From Rhizobium bangladeshense (GTDB lineage Bacteria > Pseudomonadota > Alphaproteobacteria > Rhizobiales > Rhizobiaceae), in assembly GCF_001662075.1 (NCBI RefSeq), contig NZ_LYPL01000020.1:1-64000 (forward strand): a stretch of 64,000 bases of DNA, read 5' to 3'. Each line of letters opens with the position of its first letter. Within the stretch, counting starts at the first letter, position 1. Under the pieces are notes generated by a model. It ran no database searches. It had not been told where the DNA came from and saw only the letters and a program-made list of their open reading frames with translations. Positions 7,771 through 16,554 of the stretch are shown in pieces. Made by a program: the position numbers and the translations under genes.

Positions 7771-9387
7771 CATGCCGCCCATGCCGCCCGGCATTGCCGG
7801 AGCGTCCTTCTTCGGCAGCTCGGCGATCATGGCTTCGGTGGTGATCAGCAGCGATGCGACGGAAGCGGCATCCTGCAGGGCGGTGCGAACGACCTTGACC
7901 GGGTCGATGATGCCCATGCCGATCATGTCGCCATATTCGCCGGTCTGGGCGTTGTAACCCCAGTTGTCCTGATCCTTGTCGAGGATCTTGCCGACAACGA
8001 TCGAGGCTTCGTCGCCTGCGTTCTCAGCGATCTGGCGGGCCGGAGCCTGCAGCGCGCGGCGAACGATGTTGACGCCGGCTTCCTGGTCGTCGTTGATACC
8101 CTTGGAGGTGATCTTGACGGAGGAGCGCAGCAGGGCAACGCCGCCGCCCGGTACGATGCCTTCCTGAACGGCAGCGCGCGTCGCGTTGAGGGCGTCGTCG
8201 ATGCGGTCCTTCTTTTCCTTGACTTCGACTTCCGTCGAGCCGCCGACGCGGATGACGGCAACGCCGCCTGCGAGCTTGGCCAGACGTTCCTGCAGCTTCT
8301 CGCGGTCGTAGTCGGAGGTGGTTTCTTCGATCTGGGCCTTGATCTGGGCAACACGGCCTTCGATGTCGGACTTGGCGCCCGAACCGTCGACGATCGTGGT
8401 GTTTTCCTTGGAGATCGAAACCTTCTTGGCACGGCCGAGCATGTCGAGCGTGACGCTCTCGAGCTTGATGCCGAGGTCTTCGGAGATGACGGTGCCGCCC
8501 GTCAGGATGGCGATGTCTTCGAGCATGGCCTTGCGGCGGTCGCCGAAGCCAGGAGCCTTGACGGCAGCAATCTTCAGGCCGCCGCGCAGCTTGTTGACGA
8601 CGAGCGTTGCAAGGGCTTCGCCTTCGACGTCTTCAGCGATGATGAGGAGCGGCTTGCCGGTCTGGACGACGGCTTCGAGAACCGGGAGCATCGACTGCAG
8701 GTTCGAGAGCTTCTTCTCGTGGAGGAGAATGAAGACGTCTTCGAGGTCGGCAACCATCTTTTCCGGGTTGGTGACGAAGTAGGGGCTGAGGTAGCCGCGG
8801 TCGAACTGCATGCCTTCGACGACTTCGAGTTCGGTCTCGGCGGTCTTGGCTTCTTCAACCGTGATAACGCCTTCGTTGCCGACCTTCTGCATGGCTTCGG
8901 CAATGTCGAGACCAACCTGGCGCTCGCCGTTTGCCGAGATCGTGCCGACCTGTGCGACTTCTTCCGAGGTGTTGATCTTCTTGGCCTTGGCCTGGAGATC
9001 CTTGACGACTTCGGCGACGGCGAGATCGATGCCGCGCTTCAGGTCCATCGGGTTCATGCCGGCGGCAACGGCCTTGGCGCCTTCGCGAACGATCGCCTGG
9101 GCCAGAACGGTTGCAGTCGTGGTGCCGTCGCCGGCGATGTCGTTGGTCTTCGAAGCAACTTCGCGGACCATCTGGGCGCCCATGTTTTCGAACTTGTCTT
9201 CGAGTTCGATTTCCTTGGCGACCGAAACGCCGTCCTTGGTGATGCGCGGCGCGCCGAAGGACTTGTCGATGATGACGTTGCGACCCTTCGGGCCGAGCGT
9301 GACCTTGACTGCATCGGCGAGAATGTCGACGCCGCGCAGCATCTTTTCGCGCGCGGTGCGGCCAAACTTGATTTCTTTAGCTGCCAT
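7750..9387 (-). CDS. groEL: Chaperonin GroEL (Hsp60)
   Basis: The 545-residue subunit of the double-ring ATP-dependent folding chaperone, which works with GroES. The equatorial ATP-binding segment VTLGPKGRNV and GDGTTTATVLA are near the N-terminus. The apical domain is in the middle, and the protein ends in the Gly-Met repeat tail GGMGGMGGMDMM typical of the family. An AGGAG box lies about ten bases before the ATG at 9387. groES lies 70 bases upstream on the same strand, forming the usual bicistron under the CIRCE operator. Rhizobia often carry several groEL copies; this one, with CIRCE, fits a HrcA-regulated copy. Confidence 0.98.
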   Translation of the reverse strand: MAAKEIKFGRTAREKMLRGVDILADAVKVTLGPKGRNVIIDKSFGAPRITKDGVSVAKEIELEDKFENMGAQMVREVASKTNDIAGDGTTTATVLAQAIVREGAKAVAAGMNPMDLKRGIDLAVAEVVKDLQAKAKKINTSEEVAQVGTISANGERQVGLDIAEAMQKVGNEGVITVEEAKTAETELEVVEGMQFDRGYLSPYFVTNPEKMVADLEDVFILLHEKKLSNLQSMLPVLEAVVQTGKPLLIIAEDVEGEALATLVVNKLRGGLKIAAVKAPGFGDRRKAMLEDIAILTGGTVISEDLGIKLESVTLDMLGRAKKVSISKENTTIVDGSGAKSDIEGRVAQIKAQIEETTSDYDREKLQERLAKLAGGVAVIRVGGSTEVEVKEKKDRIDDALNATRAAVQEGIVPGGGVALLRSSVKITSKGINDDQEAGVNIVRRALQAPARQIAENAGDEASIVVGKILDKDQDNWGYNAQTGEYGDMIGMGIIDPVKVVRTALQDAASVASLLITTEAMIAELPKKDAPAMPGGMGGMGGMDMM

Positions 9388-9457
9388 GTTTGTGACTCCT
9401 GAATTCGATTTGTTCGGGCAAGGCCCGTCAGTCATTTCGGGAAAGCGGATCGGCCAA

Positions 9458-9754
9458 TCAGCCGATGATGCCCATGATGTCGGCTTCCTTCATGATCAGA
9501 AGGTCTTCGCCGTTGATCTTGACTTCGGTGCCGGACCACTTGCCGAACAGCACGCGGTCGCCAGCCTTGACGTCGAGTGCGACGACCTTGCCGGACTCGT
9601 CACGAGCGCCGGAACCGACGGCGACGATTTCGCCTTCCTGCGGCTTTTCCTTGGCGGTGTCGGGAATGATGATCCCGCCCTTGGTCTTCTCTTCGGACTC
9701 GACGCGACGAACGACGACGCGGTCGTGAAGCGGACGGAAATTGGTGCTTGCCAT
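9458..9754 (-). CDS. groES: Co-chaperonin GroES (Hsp10)
   Basis: The 98-residue lid of the GroEL folding chamber. It begins FRPLHDRVVVRR and has the mobile loop EEKTKGGIIIPDTAKEKP that contacts GroEL, then GDRVLFGKWSGTEV and ILIM-type closing strands. Length and order match the family exactly. It is the first gene of the groES-groEL operon. Its leader carries the CIRCE inverted repeat and a clear housekeeping-type promoter, so expression should rise when HrcA repressor activity is lost on heat shock. Confidence 0.98.
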   Translation of the reverse strand: MASTNFRPLHDRVVVRRVESEEKTKGGIIIPDTAKEKPQEGEIVAVGSGARDESGKVVALDVKAGDRVLFGKWSGTEVKINGEDLLIMKEADIMGIIG

Positions 9755-9811
9755 TGTCTAATCCCTCGATCGAATGACATTCGCAGGCCGGAGCGGCCCA
9801 CATGGATAGGT

Positions 9812-9840
9812 GCTAGCACTCCCTTGCGGTGAGTGCTAGC
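9812..9840 (-). promoter_or_regulatory. CIRCE operator (HrcA binding site)
   Basis: GCTAGCACTC, nine bases, then GAGTGCTAGC: the CIRCE consensus (TTAGCACTC-N9-GAGTGCTAA) with one change in each arm. It lies about 58 bases upstream of the groES ATG and just downstream of the predicted -10 box, the usual place for HrcA repression of groESL. Confidence 0.95.
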
Positions 9841-9846
9841 GACGTG

Positions 9847-9875
9847 CATTTAGGGATGGCTCCGAAAGGAGTCAA
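9847..9875 (-). promoter_or_regulatory. Predicted groESL promoter
   Basis: On the minus strand a -35 box TTGACT (9875-9870) and a -10 box TAAATG (9852-9847) are separated by exactly 17 bases. Transcription would start within or just before the CIRCE element. The match is by eye only. Confidence 0.6.
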
Positions 9876-10071
9876 TGAGAGCAATCACGAATTTTTGTGC
9901 CGGAATTGTGAAGAGACCGGAGAAATGCCGGAGATTTCGGCCGAACCCTCCGTGGCGGCCGCCGGATTGTCGTGACAAGGCTTTGCGGTGGCCGATGACG
10001 AAGAAAATGCCTTGCCATCCTCCTGCGCCTTTGCAATGTCACCGGTGACTGCAGCAACTCGGGATATTGGA

Positions 10072-10920
10072 ATGGCCAAGCGGATAGAAACCTTCTCTGA
10101 GATCACGGATCGCTATGATGTGGTGCTCTGTGATGTCTGGGGCGTCGTTCACAATGGAGTCGATCCGTTCCCCAAGGCTGCCGCGGCCCTTCAGGCCGCC
10201 CGCGAGAGCGGCCTCGCCGTCGTCCTCATCACCAACTCGCCGCGGCTTTCCTGGCAGGTCGTCGACCAGTTGCGTCATATCGGCGTGCCCGACGACGCCT
10301 ATGACCGGATCGTTACCTCGGGCGACGTCACGCGCGGGCTGATTTCCGAGGGGCCGAAGACGGTCTTTCTGCTCGGGCCCGAGCGCGACAAGGCGCTTCT
10401 CGAAGGCATCGGCGTCGAGCGGGTGCCGGCCGGCGAGGCGCAATCGCTCGTCTGCACCGGCTTTTTCGACGATGAGACCGAGAAGCCCGAGGATTACACC
10501 GACATGCTCCTGGATTTTCAGGCGCGCGCAGTGCCGATGATCTGCGCCAATCCCGACCTCGTCGTCGAGCGCGGCCACCGCATCATTCCCTGCGCCGGCG
10601 CCATGGCCGCCTATTACGAGCAGCTCGGCGGCAAGACCCGCATCGCCGGCAAACCGCACCGGCCGATCTACGAGGCGACGCTGGCGGCCGCCCGCGAACT
10701 TCGCGGCGATTTCTCCGCCGGGCGCGTGCTGGCGATCGGCGACGGCATGCCGACCGATGTCCGCGGCGCCTTGAATTTTGGCCTCGACCTTCTCTACATC
10801 AGCGGCGGGATCCACGCCAAGGAATACACCTTGAACGGCGAAACCGACGAGGCAATCCTCAACGCCTATCTCGAACGGGAAAACGCCGCGCCGAAGTGGT
10901 GGATGCCGCGCCTTGCATAA
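10072..10920 (+). CDS. HAD-superfamily hydrolase, class IIA (TIGR01459-like)
   Basis: A soluble 282-residue phosphatase-like protein. HAD motif I is DVWGVVHNG near residue 20, motif II is ITNSPR, the cap-region lysine lies in AGKPH, and motif III is AIGDGMPTDVRGA. This is the layout of class IIA enzymes such as NagD and p-nitrophenyl phosphatases. Alphaproteobacteria carry a conserved branch of this family next to ribF, as here (15 bases apart), so a role in flavin nucleotide metabolism is a fair guess but is not shown. The ATG at 10072 starts at the family N-terminus; longer in-frame starts would add an unrelated Ala/Ser stretch. Confidence 0.9.
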   Translation: MAKRIETFSEITDRYDVVLCDVWGVVHNGVDPFPKAAAALQAARESGLAVVLITNSPRLSWQVVDQLRHIGVPDDAYDRIVTSGDVTRGLISEGPKTVFLLGPERDKALLEGIGVERVPAGEAQSLVCTGFFDDETEKPEDYTDMLLDFQARAVPMICANPDLVVERGHRIIPCAGAMAAYYEQLGGKTRIAGKPHRPIYEATLAAARELRGDFSAGRVLAIGDGMPTDVRGALNFGLDLLYISGGIHAKEYTLNGETDEAILNAYLERENAAPKWWMPRLA

Positions 10921-10934
10921 AGAGAAGCCAGCCG

Positions 10935-11918
10935 ATGACCGTCTTCCACCGCAATGAAACCCGCGAGCCCTTGCCCGCCCATCTCAAGGGCGGGGTGATC
11001 GCCATCGGCAATTTCGACGGTGTGCATCGCGGTCATCAATCGGTGCTGAACCGCGCGCTTGAGATCGCCAGGGCGCGCGGCATTCCCGCCTTAGTGCTGA
11101 CCTTCGAGCCGCATCCGCGCACGGTCTTCCGGCCGCAGACGCCGGTGTTTCGCTTGACACCCGCGCCGCTCAAGGCCCGCATCCTGGAAACGCTGGGGTT
11201 CAACGCCGTCATCGAATATCCCTTCGACTACGAATTCTCGCAGCGCTCGGCTGATGACTTCATCCATTCGGTCCTGAAGGATTGGCTCGGCGCCTCCGAA
11301 GTCGTCACCGGCTTCGATTTCCATTTCGGCCGCAACCGCGAAGGCGGCCCCGCCTTCCTGATGAATGCCGGCCAGACCTACGGATTCGGCGTCACCCTGA
11401 TCGATGCCTTTCGCGACGAAAATGCCGATGTCGTCTCGTCGAGCCATATCCGCACGCTGTTGAAAGAGGGCGATGTCAGCGAAGTCGCCGGCATGCTGGG
11501 TTACCGCTATACGGTGGAAGCCGAGGTGATCGACGGCGAAAAGCTCGGCCGGCAGCTTGGCTTTCCCACCGCCAACATGCGCCTGCCGCCGGAGGCCGAA
11601 CTTGCCGCCGGCATCTACGCCGTCCGCTTCCGCCGCCAGGACGGAACGCTTCATGACGCCGTCGCCAGCTACGGCCGCCGCCCGACGGTGACGGAAAACG
11701 GCGCGCCGCTGCTCGAAACCTATCTTTTCGACTTCAGCGGCGACCTCTACGGACAGCGCTGCGCCGTCTCCTTCTTCGGCTATATTAGACCGGAGCTGAA
11801 ATTCGATGGCCTCGATCCGCTCGTCGCCCAGATCAAGCGCGACGAGGAGGAGGCGAGGGCGCTGCTGGCGGGTGTCAAGCCGCTCGGCGAACTCGACCGG
11901 AAGCTTTGCTTTTCCTGA
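10935..11918 (+). CDS. ribF: Bifunctional riboflavin kinase / FAD synthetase
   Basis: Converts riboflavin to FMN and FMN to FAD. The 327 residues divide into an N-terminal adenylyltransferase domain, with GNFDGVHRGHQ (HxGH at residues 31-34) and the SSSxIR-like SSSHIRTLL, and a C-terminal flavokinase domain with GFPTAN from about residue 209 and later LLETYLFDFSGDLYG. Both active sites look intact. It follows the HAD gene by 15 bases in the same direction and is probably cotranscribed with it. ileS lies 282 bases downstream. Confidence 0.96.
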   Translation: MTVFHRNETREPLPAHLKGGVIAIGNFDGVHRGHQSVLNRALEIARARGIPALVLTFEPHPRTVFRPQTPVFRLTPAPLKARILETLGFNAVIEYPFDYEFSQRSADDFIHSVLKDWLGASEVVTGFDFHFGRNREGGPAFLMNAGQTYGFGVTLIDAFRDENADVVSSSHIRTLLKEGDVSEVAGMLGYRYTVEAEVIDGEKLGRQLGFPTANMRLPPEAELAAGIYAVRFRRQDGTLHDAVASYGRRPTVTENGAPLLETYLFDFSGDLYGQRCAVSFFGYIRPELKFDGLDPLVAQIKRDEEEARALLAGVKPLGELDRKLCFS

Positions 11919-12200
11919 GGTCGTGGTCAGCGCGGCGTGCTTCGAGTGCAAAAACCTCGGCGCCCCGGCGATCGCATCGCAGAATTCTTCTCTTCCTTTT
12001 CCGCCGAAAAACGCCTATGAACCGGCCCGATGAGAAAATTTCGGCTGGCGATCACGATGCGAATTATCGGCCCGGCCTTCCGCGCGCGCTAAGCGGCCGG
12101 GAGGTCCGGGTTTTCGGCGCTTGGATACAAGCGCTTCCGTCACCAGCTTTTTCATACCCGTTGCGCCCCTTTCTGGGCCGCCAGAAACGATTGTCCCGAT

Positions 12201-15107
12201 ATGACCGACACAGCCGAAAAAATCGATTACTCGAAGACCCTCTATCTGCCCGAAACCGATTTCCCGATGCGCGCCGGCCTGCCGCAGAAGGAGCCGGAGC
12301 TCGTCAAGCGCTGGCAGGAGATGGATCTCTACAGGAAACTGCGCGCCTCTGCCGCCGGCCGCGAAAAATTCGTCCTGCATGACGGCCCGCCCTATGCCAA
12401 CGGCAACATCCATATCGGCCACGCGCTGAACAAGATCCTCAAGGACGTCATCAACCGTTCGTTCCAGATGCGCGGCTATGACGCCAACTACGTGCCCGGC
12501 TGGGATTGCCACGGCCTGCCGATCGAATGGAAGATCGAGGAGGAGAACTACCGCGCCAAGGGCAAGGCCAAGCCGGATCTCAAGGAGCCGGCGGCGATGA
12601 TCGAGTTCCGCCGCGAGTGCCGCGCCTATGCCGAAAAATGGATCAAGGTCCAGGGCGACGAGTTCCAGCGTCTCGGCATCGTCGGCGATTTCGACAACCC
12701 GTATCTGACGATGAATTTTCACGCGGAGAGCCGCATCGCCGGCGAGCTGTTGAAGATCGCCGCAAGCGGCCAGCTCTATCGCGGCTCCAAGCCGATCATG
12801 TGGTCGGTGGTCGAGCGCACCGCGCTTGCCGAAGCCGAGGTCGAGTATCACGACTATGAGAGCGACACGATCTGGGTGAAGTTCCCGGTCGGGAAAGGTC
12901 CCGACGGCGTCAACGATGCCTCCGTCGTCATCTGGACGACCACGCCCTGGACGATCCCCGGCAACCGGGCGATCGCCTATTCCTCGCGCGTTGCCTACGG
13001 TCTTTACGAAGTCACTGCTGCCGAAAATGATTTTGGCCCGCGTCCGGGCGAGAAGCTGATCTTTGCCGATCAGCTGGCCGAGGAATCCTTTGCCAAGGCG
13101 AAGCTGCAGTACAAGCGTCTTGCCGATGTTACGGCTGCCGATCTCGCTGGCATCACCTGCGCGCATCCGCTCAAGGGTCTGGGAGACGGCTACGAATTTG
13201 CCGTGCCGTTGCTCGAAGGCGACCATGTCACCGACGATGCCGGTACGGGCTTCGTTCATACCGCTCCCAGCCACGGCCGCGAAGACTTCGACGTCTGGAT
13301 GGCGCATGCCCGTGAAATCGAGGCGCGCGGCATCGAGACCAAGATCCCGTTCCCGGTCGACGACGGCGGCTTCTACACATCGGATGCGCCGGGCCTCGAA
13401 GGCGGACGCGTCATCGACGACAACGGCAAGAAGGGCGATGCCAATGACCGCGTCATCAAGGCGCTGATCGAGCGCAGCGCGCTCTTTGCCCGCGGCCGTC
13501 TGAAGCACCAGTATCCGCATTCCTGGCGCTCCAAGAAGCCGGTGATCTTCCGCAACACGCCGCAGTGGTTCGTCTATATGGACAAGACGCTGCCGGATGG
13601 AACGACGCTGCGCAGCCGTGCGCTCACCGCGATCGACGACACCCGCTTCGTGCCGGCCGCCGGCCAGAACCGCCTGCGCGCCATGATCGAGCAGCGTCCG
13701 GACTGGGTGCTTTCCCGTCAGCGCGCCTGGGGCGTGCCGATCTGCGTCTTCGTCGATGAGCACGGCGCCGTGCTGCAGGACGAGGCCGTCAACCGGCGCA
13801 TCCTCGATGCCTTCGACGCCGAAGGCGCCGACGCCTGGTTTGCCGAAGGCGCCAAGGAGCGCTTCCTCGGCAATGAGCATGACCCGGCCAAGTGGTCGCA
13901 GGTCATGGATATCCTCGACGTCTGGTTCGATTCGGGTTCGACGCACACCTTCACGCTGGAGGACCGCCCGGACCTGAAGTGGCCGGCCGACCTCTATCTC
14001 GAGGGCTCCGATCAGCACCGCGGCTGGTTCCATTCCTCGCTCTTGGAATCGGCTGCCACCCGCGGCCGTGCCCCTTACGACGCCGTCCTCACCCATGGCT
14101 TCACCATGGACGAGAAGGGCGAGAAGATGTCGAAGTCGAAGGGCAACGTCACTGCTCCGCAGGAGGTGATGAAGGACGCCGGCGCCGACATCCTGCGCCT
14201 CTGGGTGATGACCTCGGACTATGCCGACGACCTGCGCGTCGGCAAGACGATCATTCAGACCAATGTCGACGCCTATCGCAAGCTGCGCAACACCATCCGC
14301 TGGATGCTCGGCACGCTTGCCCATGACAAGGGCGAGGAGATCGCGCTTGCCGATCTGCCGGAGCTGGAGCAGCTGATGCTGCATCGGCTTGCCGAGCTCG
14401 ATCAGCTGGTGCGTGAAAATTACGACGCGTTCGACTTCAAGAAGATCGCCCGCGCATTGATCGATTTCGCCAATGTCGAGCTTTCGGCCTTCTATTTCGA
14501 TGTCCGCAAGGATGCGCTCTATTGCGACGCGCCGTCGAGCCTGCGCCGGCGCGCCAGCCTGCACGTCATCCGCCAGATCTTCGATTGCATGGTGACCTGG
14601 CTTGCCCCGATGCTGCCCTTCACCACCGAGGAGGCCTGGCTGTCGCGCAATCCGTCCGCCTTTTCCGTGCATCTGGAGCAGTTTGCCCCTGTTTCCAGGG
14701 AATGGCGCAACGATGCCCTGGCCGAGAAGTGGAAGAAAATCCGCGCCGTGCGTTCGGTGGTAACAGGCGCGCTGGAAATCGAGCGCAAGGACAAGCGCAT
14801 CGGCTCCTCGCTGGAAGCGGCGCCCGTCGTCCACATCGCCGATGCCGAGCTTCGCAAGGCGCTCGAGGGACAGGACTTTAGCGAGGTCTGCATCACCTCG
14901 GGCATCACCATCAAGGCGGATACCGGTCCAGCCGACGCCTTCCGCCTGACCGAAGTGCCTGAAGTCGCAGTCGTGCCGAAGCTTGCCGAAGGTGTCAAAT
15001 GCGCGCGTTCCTGGCGCATCACCACCGATGTCGGCTCCGATCCTGATTATCCCGACGTCTCGGCGCGCGACGCTGCGGCATTGCGCGAACTCGGCATCCG
15101 CGCCTGA
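12201..15107 (+). CDS. ileS: Isoleucine--tRNA ligase
   Basis: Class I synthetase of 968 residues that charges tRNA-Ile and edits misactivated valine. HIGH is at residues 71-74 and KMSKS at 642-646. The editing insert with TTPWTIPGNRAI and DGTGFVHTAPSHG-type segments lies between them, and the anticodon-binding helical domain with WLAPMLPFTTEEAW follows. The C-terminus holds CARSW, but the classical paired CxxC zinc knuckle is not obvious. No T-box leader is visible in the 282 bases upstream, which contain only a small hairpin (CGCTTG-GATA-CAAGCG near 12118-12133). Confidence 0.97.
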   Translation: MTDTAEKIDYSKTLYLPETDFPMRAGLPQKEPELVKRWQEMDLYRKLRASAAGREKFVLHDGPPYANGNIHIGHALNKILKDVINRSFQMRGYDANYVPGWDCHGLPIEWKIEEENYRAKGKAKPDLKEPAAMIEFRRECRAYAEKWIKVQGDEFQRLGIVGDFDNPYLTMNFHAESRIAGELLKIAASGQLYRGSKPIMWSVVERTALAEAEVEYHDYESDTIWVKFPVGKGPDGVNDASVVIWTTTPWTIPGNRAIAYSSRVAYGLYEVTAAENDFGPRPGEKLIFADQLAEESFAKAKLQYKRLADVTAADLAGITCAHPLKGLGDGYEFAVPLLEGDHVTDDAGTGFVHTAPSHGREDFDVWMAHAREIEARGIETKIPFPVDDGGFYTSDAPGLEGGRVIDDNGKKGDANDRVIKALIERSALFARGRLKHQYPHSWRSKKPVIFRNTPQWFVYMDKTLPDGTTLRSRALTAIDDTRFVPAAGQNRLRAMIEQRPDWVLSRQRAWGVPICVFVDEHGAVLQDEAVNRRILDAFDAEGADAWFAEGAKERFLGNEHDPAKWSQVMDILDVWFDSGSTHTFTLEDRPDLKWPADLYLEGSDQHRGWFHSSLLESAATRGRAPYDAVLTHGFTMDEKGEKMSKSKGNVTAPQEVMKDAGADILRLWVMTSDYADDLRVGKTIIQTNVDAYRKLRNTIRWMLGTLAHDKGEEIALADLPELEQLMLHRLAELDQLVRENYDAFDFKKIARALIDFANVELSAFYFDVRKDALYCDAPSSLRRRASLHVIRQIFDCMVTWLAPMLPFTTEEAWLSRNPSAFSVHLEQFAPVSREWRNDALAEKWKKIRAVRSVVTGALEIERKDKRIGSSLEAAPVVHIADAELRKALEGQDFSEVCITSGITIKADTGPADAFRLTEVPEVAVVPKLAEGVKCARSWRITTDVGSDPDYPDVSARDAAALRELGIRA

Positions 15108-15142
15108 AGATATTTGCCGGGTGAATTGCCTTTATGGCATTC

Positions 15143-15178
15143 ATCCGGTAAAAGCTGCCTGAAAATGGCCGGATTTTT
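15143..15178 (+). terminator. Possible terminator after ileS
   Basis: ATCCGG (15143-15148) pairs with CCGGAT (15169-15174) around a 20-base loop and is followed by a run of T. The stem is short, so this is tentative. Confidence 0.4.
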
Positions 15179-15238
15179 GCGTCAGGGGGACGGTTGTCCG
15201 GTTGGGCAACGATTGCACCGGTGGCTGGAAGGGTTTTC

Positions 15239-15868
15239 ATGTTCGCAACGCATTGGTTCCGTATGGGCGCCTGCCTGTCTGTTGTAGTGGCGGGATGCTC
15301 CCTGGTCTCCAGTTGCGCCAGCAGCCCGACCTACGGCACCGACAAGACCGCCATGGAGCAGTTGACCGACGACCTCGGCCAGTCCGTGTCGCTGACCGGG
15401 CCGGATCCGAAGAACAAGGGCGTCAAGTACACGCCGCGCCCGACGCTGGTGCTGCCGGCTGAGGGGCAGAGGGCGACCCTCGTTCAACCGCAGCAGACGG
15501 TTGCCAACAAGGACAATCCGCAATGGCTTGAATCGCCGGAGGAAACCCGCGCCCGCCTCGTTTCCGAGGCCGACGCGAACTCCGACAATCCGAACTACCG
15601 CTCGCCGCTCGCCAGCTCGGCCATCGAAGGCGGCCGGCGCACGACGGAAGCGCAGACCCAGGCCTATCGCGAGGCCCGCGCCCTGCAGAAGGGTTCCTAC
15701 GTCGATCAGCGCCGCTATATTTCCGACCCGCCGCCCGGTTACCGCACGGTCGATGACCCGGCAAAGCTCGAGGATGTCGGCGAGCCCGAGCTCAAGAAGC
15801 AGAAGAAGCGCAAGAAGGAAGCGGCAATCGCCAACAGCGGCAAGCAGTGGTGGAACTTCCTGCAATAG
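15239..15868 (+). CDS. Predicted outer-membrane or periplasmic lipoprotein, unknown function
   Basis: A 209-residue product with a lipoprotein signal. A short positively charged start is followed by a hydrophobic run and the lipobox VAGC at residues 17-20 (Cys20 would be lipidated; a second candidate is Cys26 in VSSC). The mature part is hydrophilic, with TEAQTQAYREARALQKGSYVD in the middle and a Lys-rich segment (KKQKKRKKE) near the end. It lacks a domain I recognise. GGAAGGG precedes ATG 15239 by about six bases. It looks like the conserved small lipoproteins of Rhizobiales genomes; that resemblance is from memory. Confidence 0.8.
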   Translation: MFATHWFRMGACLSVVVAGCSLVSSCASSPTYGTDKTAMEQLTDDLGQSVSLTGPDPKNKGVKYTPRPTLVLPAEGQRATLVQPQQTVANKDNPQWLESPEETRARLVSEADANSDNPNYRSPLASSAIEGGRRTTEAQTQAYREARALQKGSYVDQRRYISDPPPGYRTVDDPAKLEDVGEPELKKQKKRKKEAAIANSGKQWWNFLQ

Positions 15869-15915
15869 CGGCTTGTCCAAGCGCATAGGCGCCGCCCCAG
15901 GAGATCGGTGAGGGC

Positions 15916-15964
15916 AGCCCCTCATCCGGCTGCCGCCACCTTCTCCCCGCGCGCGGGGCGAAGG
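15916..15964. repeat. RIME-like palindromic element
   Basis: Two adjacent palindromes: CAGCCCCTCATCCGGCTG-type at 15916-15933, and CCTTC-t-CCCCGCGCGCGGGG-c-GAAGG at 15939-15964. This two-hairpin arrangement with the CCCCTCATCCGG and CTCCCCGC...GCGGGG wording is typical of the rhizobial intergenic mosaic elements. It lies between the converging lipoprotein gene and tadA, where it may also act as a terminator. Confidence 0.7.
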
Positions 15965-16026
15965 GGATATGCCGCAAGCTCTCGGTCCCCGCACTAACGA
16001 AGGCCGAAGATGACGCGTGCCGCGGA

Positions 16027-16500
16027 TTACGGCGCCTCTCTCTTTTGCGAAAAGAACGTTCGTAAAATCTCGGCCGACTGAACCTCGTTGAAGCCGGAAT
16101 AGACCTCCGGGGCGTGGTGGCAGGTCGGCTGCGCATAGAATCGTACGCCATTGTCGACGGCGCCGCCCTTCGGGTCCTCGGCGCCGTAATAGAGCCTGCG
16201 GACACGCGCAAACGAGATGGCTGCGGCGCACATGGTGCAAGGCTCCAGCGTCACATAGAGATCGGCGCCGGCAAGGCGCTCCTGCCCGAGCGCTTCGCAA
16301 GCGAGCCGGATTGCGGCGATTTCGGCATGAGCGGTGACGTCATTGAGCTCGCGCGTGCGGTTTCCCGAGCGTGAAACCGCAATATCGTCGATGACGACCA
16401 CAGCGCCGATCGGCACTTCGCCGCGTTCGCCGGCAGCACGCGCCTCTTCGAGCGCCATCTCCATGAAACGATTTGTCTTCACGATCGCAAGAATTTCCAC
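16027..16500 (-). CDS. tadA: tRNA-specific adenosine deaminase
   Basis: Deaminates A34 to inosine in the anticodon of tRNA-Arg(ACG). The zinc deaminase core is clear: the HAE motif in DVTAHAEIAAIR supplies the ligand His and catalytic Glu, and PCTMC supplies the two Cys ligands. FARVRRLYYGAEDPKGGAV follows, as in the family. The frame is open from an ATG at 16500; a GTG at 16482 or the ATG at 16464 would also keep the whole domain, and family alignment slightly favours the GTG. It is divergent from rluB, whose start is 54 bases away. Both products act on RNA. Confidence 0.93.
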   Translation of the reverse strand: MEILAIVKTNRFMEMALEEARAAGERGEVPIGAVVVIDDIAVSRSGNRTRELNDVTAHAEIAAIRLACEALGQERLAGADLYVTLEPCTMCAAAISFARVRRLYYGAEDPKGGAVDNGVRFYAQPTCHHAPEVYSGFNEVQSAEILRTFFSQKREAP

Positions 16501-16554
16501 TTAACCGCAGATGCATGACCTGATAGACAGGCCCAAAAGGCAGGCAAACAACAA

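Noticed and set aside
12015..14834. Very long open frame (939 codons) on the minus strand opposite ileS
   Set aside because: It is a GC-driven shadow: ileS has complete motifs and codon bias in the other direction, and the antisense product has no recognisable domain.
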